Shown here in pieces: positions 60,754 to 64,000 of a DNA stretch of 64,000 nt. The stretch lies in assembly GCF_016772415.1 (NCBI RefSeq), contig NZ_JAGSGD010000001.1, positions 3,373,501 through 3,437,500 on the forward strand, in the 5' to 3' direction. Positions within the stretch are counted from its first letter, which is position 1, and each line of letters begins with the position of its first letter. The position numbers were made by a program, and so were the translations under genes. Source of the stretch: Phenylobacterium glaciei. GTDB lineage: Bacteria > Pseudomonadota > Alphaproteobacteria > Caulobacterales > Caulobacteraceae. The notes under the pieces are model-generated. The model was not told the origin of the DNA and searched no databases. It saw only the letters and a list, made by a program, of their open reading frames with translations.

Positions 60754-61689
60754 ATGAAGCTGCTGGCTGGCAACTCCAATCGAGCGCTCGCCGAGGCCGT
60801 GGCCTCCCATCTCGACCTGCCGCTCACCAAGGCTCAGGTGAAGCGCTTCGCCGACAACGAGGTCTGGGTGACGATCGACGAGAACGTCCGCGGCGAGGAC
60901 GTCTTCGTGCTGCAGTCCACCAGCTACCCCACCAACGACAACCTGATGGAGCTGCTGATCTGCATCGACGCGCTGCGACGCGCCTCGGCCAAGCGGATCA
61001 CCGCCGTCATGCCCTATTTCGGCTACGCCCGGCAGGACCGGAAGACCGGGGGCCGCACGCCGATCTCCGCCAAGCTGGTCTCCAACCTGATCGAGCGGGC
61101 AGGCGCCGACCGGGTGCTGACGATGGATCTGCACTCGGGTCAGATCCAGGGCTTCTTCGACATCCCCACCGACAACCTGTTATCGGCGCCGCTGCTGGCC
61201 GCCGACATCAAGGAAAACTACGAGAAGACCAACGAGCTGATGATCGTCTCCCCCGACGTGGGCGGCGTGGTCCGGGCGCTGGGCGTGGCCAGCCGGCTGA
61301 ACGCCGAACTGGCCATTGTCGACAAGCGCCGCTCGGGTCCGGGCAAGAGCGAGGTGGCCAATATCATCGGCGACGTCTCCGGCCGCCGCTGCATCCTGTT
61401 CGACGACATCATCGACGGCGGCGGCACCCTGTGCAACGCCGCCCAGGCCTTGGTGGACGGCGGCGCGACCGAGGTCTCGGCCTATGTCACCCACGGGGTG
61501 CTGTCGGGGGCGGCCATCGACCGGGTCAATTCCTCGATCCTCAAGGAGCTGGTGATGACCGACTCCATCTCCGCTTCCGACGCCCCCAGCGACAAGTCCA
61601 AGCTGCGCTATGTCAGCTGCGACAAGCTGCTGGGCGAGGCCATCCGGCGGATCGCCAATGAAGAGTCGGTGTCGAAACTGTTCGACTGA
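60754..61689 (+). CDS. prs: Ribose-phosphate pyrophosphokinase
   Basis: The 311-residue PRPP synthase has [40 protein letters not shown], the PRPP-binding [15 protein letters not shown] (about 214-228) and [12 protein letters not shown]. It makes PRPP from ribose-5-phosphate and ATP. GGGAG lies 7 bases before the ATG at 60754; a longer in-frame start at 60691 is not needed. Confidence 0.95.
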   Translation: MKLLAGNSNRALAEAVASHLDLPLTKAQVKRFADNEVWVTIDENVRGEDVFVLQSTSYPTNDNLMELLICIDALRRASAKRITAVMPYFGYARQDRKTGGRTPISAKLVSNLIERAGADRVLTMDLHSGQIQGFFDIPTDNLLSAPLLAADIKENYEKTNELMIVSPDVGGVVRALGVASRLNAELAIVDKRRSGPGKSEVANIIGDVSGRRCILFDDIIDGGGTLCNAAQALVDGGATEVSAYVTHGVLSGAAIDRVNSSILKELVMTDSISASDAPSDKSKLRYVSCDKLLGEAIRRIANEESVSKLFD

Positions 61690-61710
61690 CAGTTCATCCT
61701 GGATTCAAGA

Positions 61711-61752
61711 GCCGTTTCGGCACGGGACTTGCTGACCCACCCCTGAAACGGC
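61711..61752. terminator. Weak inverted repeat after prs
   Basis: GCCGTTTC (61711-61718) and GAAACGGC (61745-61752) pair across a 26-base loop, 22 bases after the prs stop codon. There is no T-run, so the role is uncertain. Confidence 0.3.
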
Positions 61753-61847
61753 CAAGCTTGGTCAATAAGGGTTAAGGACGTGCGGTCACATTCCTGCCCG
61801 CGCATCTGTTATAGTCTAGCGCGCTTATCTTCTGGGGAAGCTTCAGG

Positions 61848-62897
61848 ATGACCTCTGCCATTCGCGTGACCGGCACGCTTGCCGCCATCGCCTTCGCGGC
61901 CCTGCTGTCGGCCTGTACGCCGCCCGTGCCGCCGCCGGCGCCCCCGCCGCCGCCGCCGGCCGTGAGCCTGTCGCCCAAGCTGATCGAGCAGGCGGCCGCC
62001 TATCATTATTACATGGCCCACGTCAGCGCGATCACGCCCGACTTCGCCGACGGCGACCAGATCGCCAAGGCTGTCACCGTGGGCGCCTCCTATGAGCCCA
62101 AGCAGCTTCAGCGCGGCGCCACGGCCTATGCCGCCATCGTCGCCCTGCAGGATCCGGCCTTTGTGGCCGGCGTCCGCACCTATGCCGTCAATGTCGACCA
62201 GCGCCGCGAAGTGGTCGCCGCGATCCTCAAGGACCCTGCCTATGTCGTGGGCATCGCAGGCTCGGCCAGCGCCGCGGGGCTGGTGAAGAACGCCCTCGGC
62301 GCCGAGGGCCAGCAGCTCTACGACGCCGGCAAGGCGGTCAAGCAGTCGGCCTACGACATCCAGAAGCAGAAGTGGTCGAAGTCGGACGTGGTCAATCGCG
62401 ACCTGCGCCTGTCCCAGGCCAAGAATCTCTCCGCCACCCCGGTGGTGGGCGACCTGGCCGAGACCGCGCGCCTGCAGCAGGCCGCCCTGGGCGCCGCTCC
62501 GCTGGGGGTCACCGCCGAGCCGGCCGCCCCGCCCTACAGCCCCATCGTGATCCGCGGCATGGCCGTGGCGGCGCTCGCCGCGCTCGGCGAAGGCGGCGAC
62601 GCCAATGTCGACACCCTGATGGCGGTGATGGCCGAGCCCAACGTGGCCTTCTGCATGAACATGGCCAAGCTCAACCTCTATCAGTGCTTGGCCGTCTCCA
62701 AGCCGCACTACGAGGACGTCTTCTGCCTGGGCCAGCACATCATGATGGACACCGGCCGCTGCGTGATTAAGGCCTCGGGGAACACCGAGCCCTACGAGGC
62801 GAAGTTCATTCCGAAGATCAAGGTGGCCGACGGTTCGGCCCCCTACCAGGTGACCCCGGCCAAGACCCCGGCCAAGGCCGCCACCAAGAAGCGCTAA
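61848..62897 (+). CDS. Putative lipoprotein with proline-rich linker
   Basis: The 349-residue protein has a signal sequence ending in the lipobox LSAC (Cys 23). It is followed by a PPVPPPAPPPPPPA linker, then a mainly helical domain with four more Cys (CMNMAKLNLYQC, FCLGQHIM, RCVIK). I know no family for it. It would be anchored to a membrane and reach the periplasm. TATAGT just upstream at about 61811-61816 could be its -10 box. Confidence 0.75.
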   Translation: MTSAIRVTGTLAAIAFAALLSACTPPVPPPAPPPPPPAVSLSPKLIEQAAAYHYYMAHVSAITPDFADGDQIAKAVTVGASYEPKQLQRGATAYAAIVALQDPAFVAGVRTYAVNVDQRREVVAAILKDPAYVVGIAGSASAAGLVKNALGAEGQQLYDAGKAVKQSAYDIQKQKWSKSDVVNRDLRLSQAKNLSATPVVGDLAETARLQQAALGAAPLGVTAEPAAPPYSPIVIRGMAVAALAALGEGGDANVDTLMAVMAEPNVAFCMNMAKLNLYQCLAVSKPHYEDVFCLGQHIMMDTGRCVIKASGNTEPYEAKFIPKIKVADGSAPYQVTPAKTPAKAATKKR

Positions 62898-62906
62898 AAC
62901 ATCTGC

Positions 62907-62935
62907 GCCCGCCCGTTGCCACGGGCGGGGCTTTT
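62907..62935 (+). terminator. Rho-independent terminator after the lipoprotein gene
   Basis: CCCGCCCGT (62908-62916) and ACGGGCGGG (62921-62929) pair with a TGCC loop. TTTT follows after GC. It lies about 10 bases past the stop codon. Confidence 0.82.
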
Positions 62936-62978
62936 GTGTATTTACGCCCACCTTTCGACCCCAGGAGGGTCGTCCGTC

Positions 62979-63011
62979 GCCGCGCGGCACTTCGCGCGGC
63001 GGTTTCGTTTT
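62979..63011 (+). promoter_or_regulatory. GC-rich hairpin with T-run in the rplY leader
   Basis: GCCGCGCG (62979-62986) and CGCGCGGC (62993-63000) form a perfect 8-bp stem, followed by GGTTTCGTTTT. It lies 22 bases before the rplY ATG. It may be a leftover terminator or a transcription attenuator for rplY. Confidence 0.5.
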
Positions 63012-63022
63012 GAGGCAAGGCC

Positions 63023-63646
63023 ATGGCCGATATCATTCTGAACGTTGAAGTTCGCGATCGCACGGGCACCGGCGGCGCGCGCGAAACCCGTCGTGCGGGC
63101 CTGGTCCCCGGCGTGCTGTACGGCGGCGCCAAGGATCCGGTCGCCATCTCCGTGAAGGCCAATGAATTCCGCAAGGCGCTCTATACGGGCAAGCTGCTGG
63201 GCCACCTGGTGACCCTGAAGTACGGCGACGAGACCCAGCCGGTCGTCGCCAAGGCGATCGACATGCACCCGGTCACCGACGAGCCGGTCCACTTCGACCT
63301 GTACCGGGTCGATGAGCACCAGCTGATCAAGATCGAAGTGCCGGTGCACTTCAAGAATCAGGAAGAGTCCCCCGGCCTCAAGAAGGGCGGCACGCTCAAC
63401 ATCGTGCGTCACACCGTCGAGCTGGCCTGCCCCGCCGACCACATCCCGGAAGAGCTGGTCTTCGACCTCACCGGTCTGGAAATCGGCGACACCATCCGCA
63501 TGTCGGCCTTCACCCTGCCGGAAGGCGTCAAGCCCGCCACCGACCGCGACTATGTGGTCGCCACCCTGGCCGGCTCGTCGGCCTCGGCCTCGGCTGACGC
63601 CGCCACCGACGACGCCGCAGCAGCGGCTGCGACCACCACGGTTTAA
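63023..63646 (+). CDS. rplY: 50S ribosomal protein L25/general stress protein Ctc
   Basis: The 207-residue protein has the L25 core (LNVEVRDRTGTGGARETRRA at about 4-23 and VPGVLYGG) and the C-terminal TL5/Ctc domain. It binds 5S rRNA. It ends in an Ala/Thr-rich tail common in alphaproteobacterial L25. GAGG lies 8 bases before the ATG. pth follows after a strong hairpin. Confidence 0.95.
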   Translation: MADIILNVEVRDRTGTGGARETRRAGLVPGVLYGGAKDPVAISVKANEFRKALYTGKLLGHLVTLKYGDETQPVVAKAIDMHPVTDEPVHFDLYRVDEHQLIKIEVPVHFKNQEESPGLKKGGTLNIVRHTVELACPADHIPEELVFDLTGLEIGDTIRMSAFTLPEGVKPATDRDYVVATLAGSSASASADAATDDAAAAAATTTV

Positions 63647-63654
63647 GGACTGGC

Positions 63655-63674
63655 CGGCCCCCTTCGGGGGGCCG
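63655..63674 (+). other. Hairpin between rplY and pth
   Basis: CGGCCCCC (63655-63662) and GGGGGCCG (63667-63674) pair around a TTCG tetraloop, with no T-run. It ends 14 bases before the pth start. A role in processing, partial termination or stability is possible. Confidence 0.55.
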
Positions 63675-63688
63675 AGCCGCCTGGCGCC

Positions 63689-64000
63689 ATGCTGATCCTC
63701 GCGGGCCAAGGCAATCCCGGCGCCCAGTACGCCAAGAACCGCCACAACATCGGCTTCATCGCCGTGGACGAGATCGCCCAGCAATGGCGCTTCGGTCCCG
63801 AGCGCTCGAAGTTTTCCGGGCTGGCCCGGGAGGGCGAGATCGACACCCCGGCCGGGCCGGTGAAGACGCTGATCCTCAAGCCCCAGACCTTTTACAACGA
63901 GAGCGGCCGCTCCGTCGGCGCGGCCATGAAGTTCTACAAGGCCACGCCCGCCGACGTGGTGCTGTTCTATGACGAGATCGACCTGGCCCCCGGCCGCTTC
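63689..64000 (+). CDS. pth: Peptidyl-tRNA hydrolase (3' end beyond the window)
   Basis: The first 104 residues are present. The protein hydrolyses the ester bond of peptidyl-tRNA. It starts MLILAGQGNPGAQYAKNRHN, with the catalytic His in NRHNIGF (about 19), and continues LILKPQTFYNESGRSVGAAM (about 62-81) and YDEIDLAPGRF at the window edge. The usual G-L-G-N is G-Q-G-N here. It is in the usual alphaproteobacterial rplY-pth order. Confidence 0.93.
   Translation, partial: MLILAGQGNPGAQYAKNRHNIGFIAVDEIAQQWRFGPERSKFSGLAREGEIDTPAGPVKTLILKPQTFYNESGRSVGAAMKFYKATPADVVLFYDEIDLAPGRF

Overview
The window is dense, very GC-rich (about 70% by eye) alphaproteobacterial chromosome. Gene content points to a Caulobacteraceae member (Phenylobacterium or Caulobacter type): pgeF, prs, rplY and pth in a row, the lgt-midA pair, a UbiK-type protein next to a YbjN-type protein, a hybrid-kinase-rich gene set, DUF4345 and DUF2147 proteins, and several families of palindromic intergenic repeats of the kind common in alphaproteobacteria. 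This is an inference from gene types; no 16S rRNA gene is present. Genes are packed, mostly with 4-base start/stop overlaps.

Layout. 1-3.0 kb: end of a sterol-desaturase-type hydroxylase, a phosphate acyltransferase/acetate kinase pair and a tRNA-Leu(CAA). 3.0-6.2 kb: feoA-feoB iron uptake behind a Fur-like palindrome. 6.2-11.4 kb: a reverse-strand tyrosine/homogentisate degradation operon (hppD, an Ntn asparaginase-like gene, hmgA, a 21-codon mini-ORF, a small conserved gene, a fumarylacetoacetase, a MarR regulator). 11.4-16.6 kb: membrane and redox genes (YqaA/DedA type, dsbB, coq7, GNAT, MFS, DUF4345, DsbA-like, HNH). 16.6-18.0 kb: two related tiny membrane-protein genes with duplicated promoter regions, beside a divergent TetR gene. 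18.0-26.0 kb: gluQ, an EamA transporter, selO, nhaA, bioD-bioF and a hybrid kinase.

26.0-28.7 kb is the most accessory part. A 216-bp nested palindrome and a relic of an OmpA C-terminal domain are followed by a two-gene cassette of clearly lower GC: an OLD/ABC-type AAA ATPase overlapping a TOPRIM-like DUF4276/RloB-type protein. It looks like a horizontally acquired candidate anti-phage system and is the best lead in the window.

28.7-44.6 kb: small-molecule and lipid metabolism (GNAT, cysteine hydrolase, enoyl-CoA hydratase, serine hydrolase, acyl-CoA ligase, tautomerase, aldehyde dehydrogenase, SMP-30), with TetR-controlled divergent pairs, a tandem-PAS hybrid kinase, an internally duplicated winged-helix regulator and bioA. 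44.6-53.3 kb: folate genes (SDR, folB), small membrane proteins, a TPR protein, ilvE, a MarR/response regulator/EnvZ-like kinase operon, a DUF2147 protein and proC. 53.4-56.8 kb: a four-gene glycan cluster (RmlC-like, Gfo/Idh/MocA, two glycosyltransferases) that appears inserted between proC and a housekeeping block. 56.9-64.0 kb: ybjN-type, ubiK-type, lgt, midA, pgeF, prs, a lipoprotein, rplY and the start of pth, which runs off the window.

No integrase, transposase, CRISPR array or prophage genes were seen. Five kinds of dispersed palindromic repeat were found (eleven copies plus one long standalone hairpin). One is a 125-bp element present in three equal-length copies.
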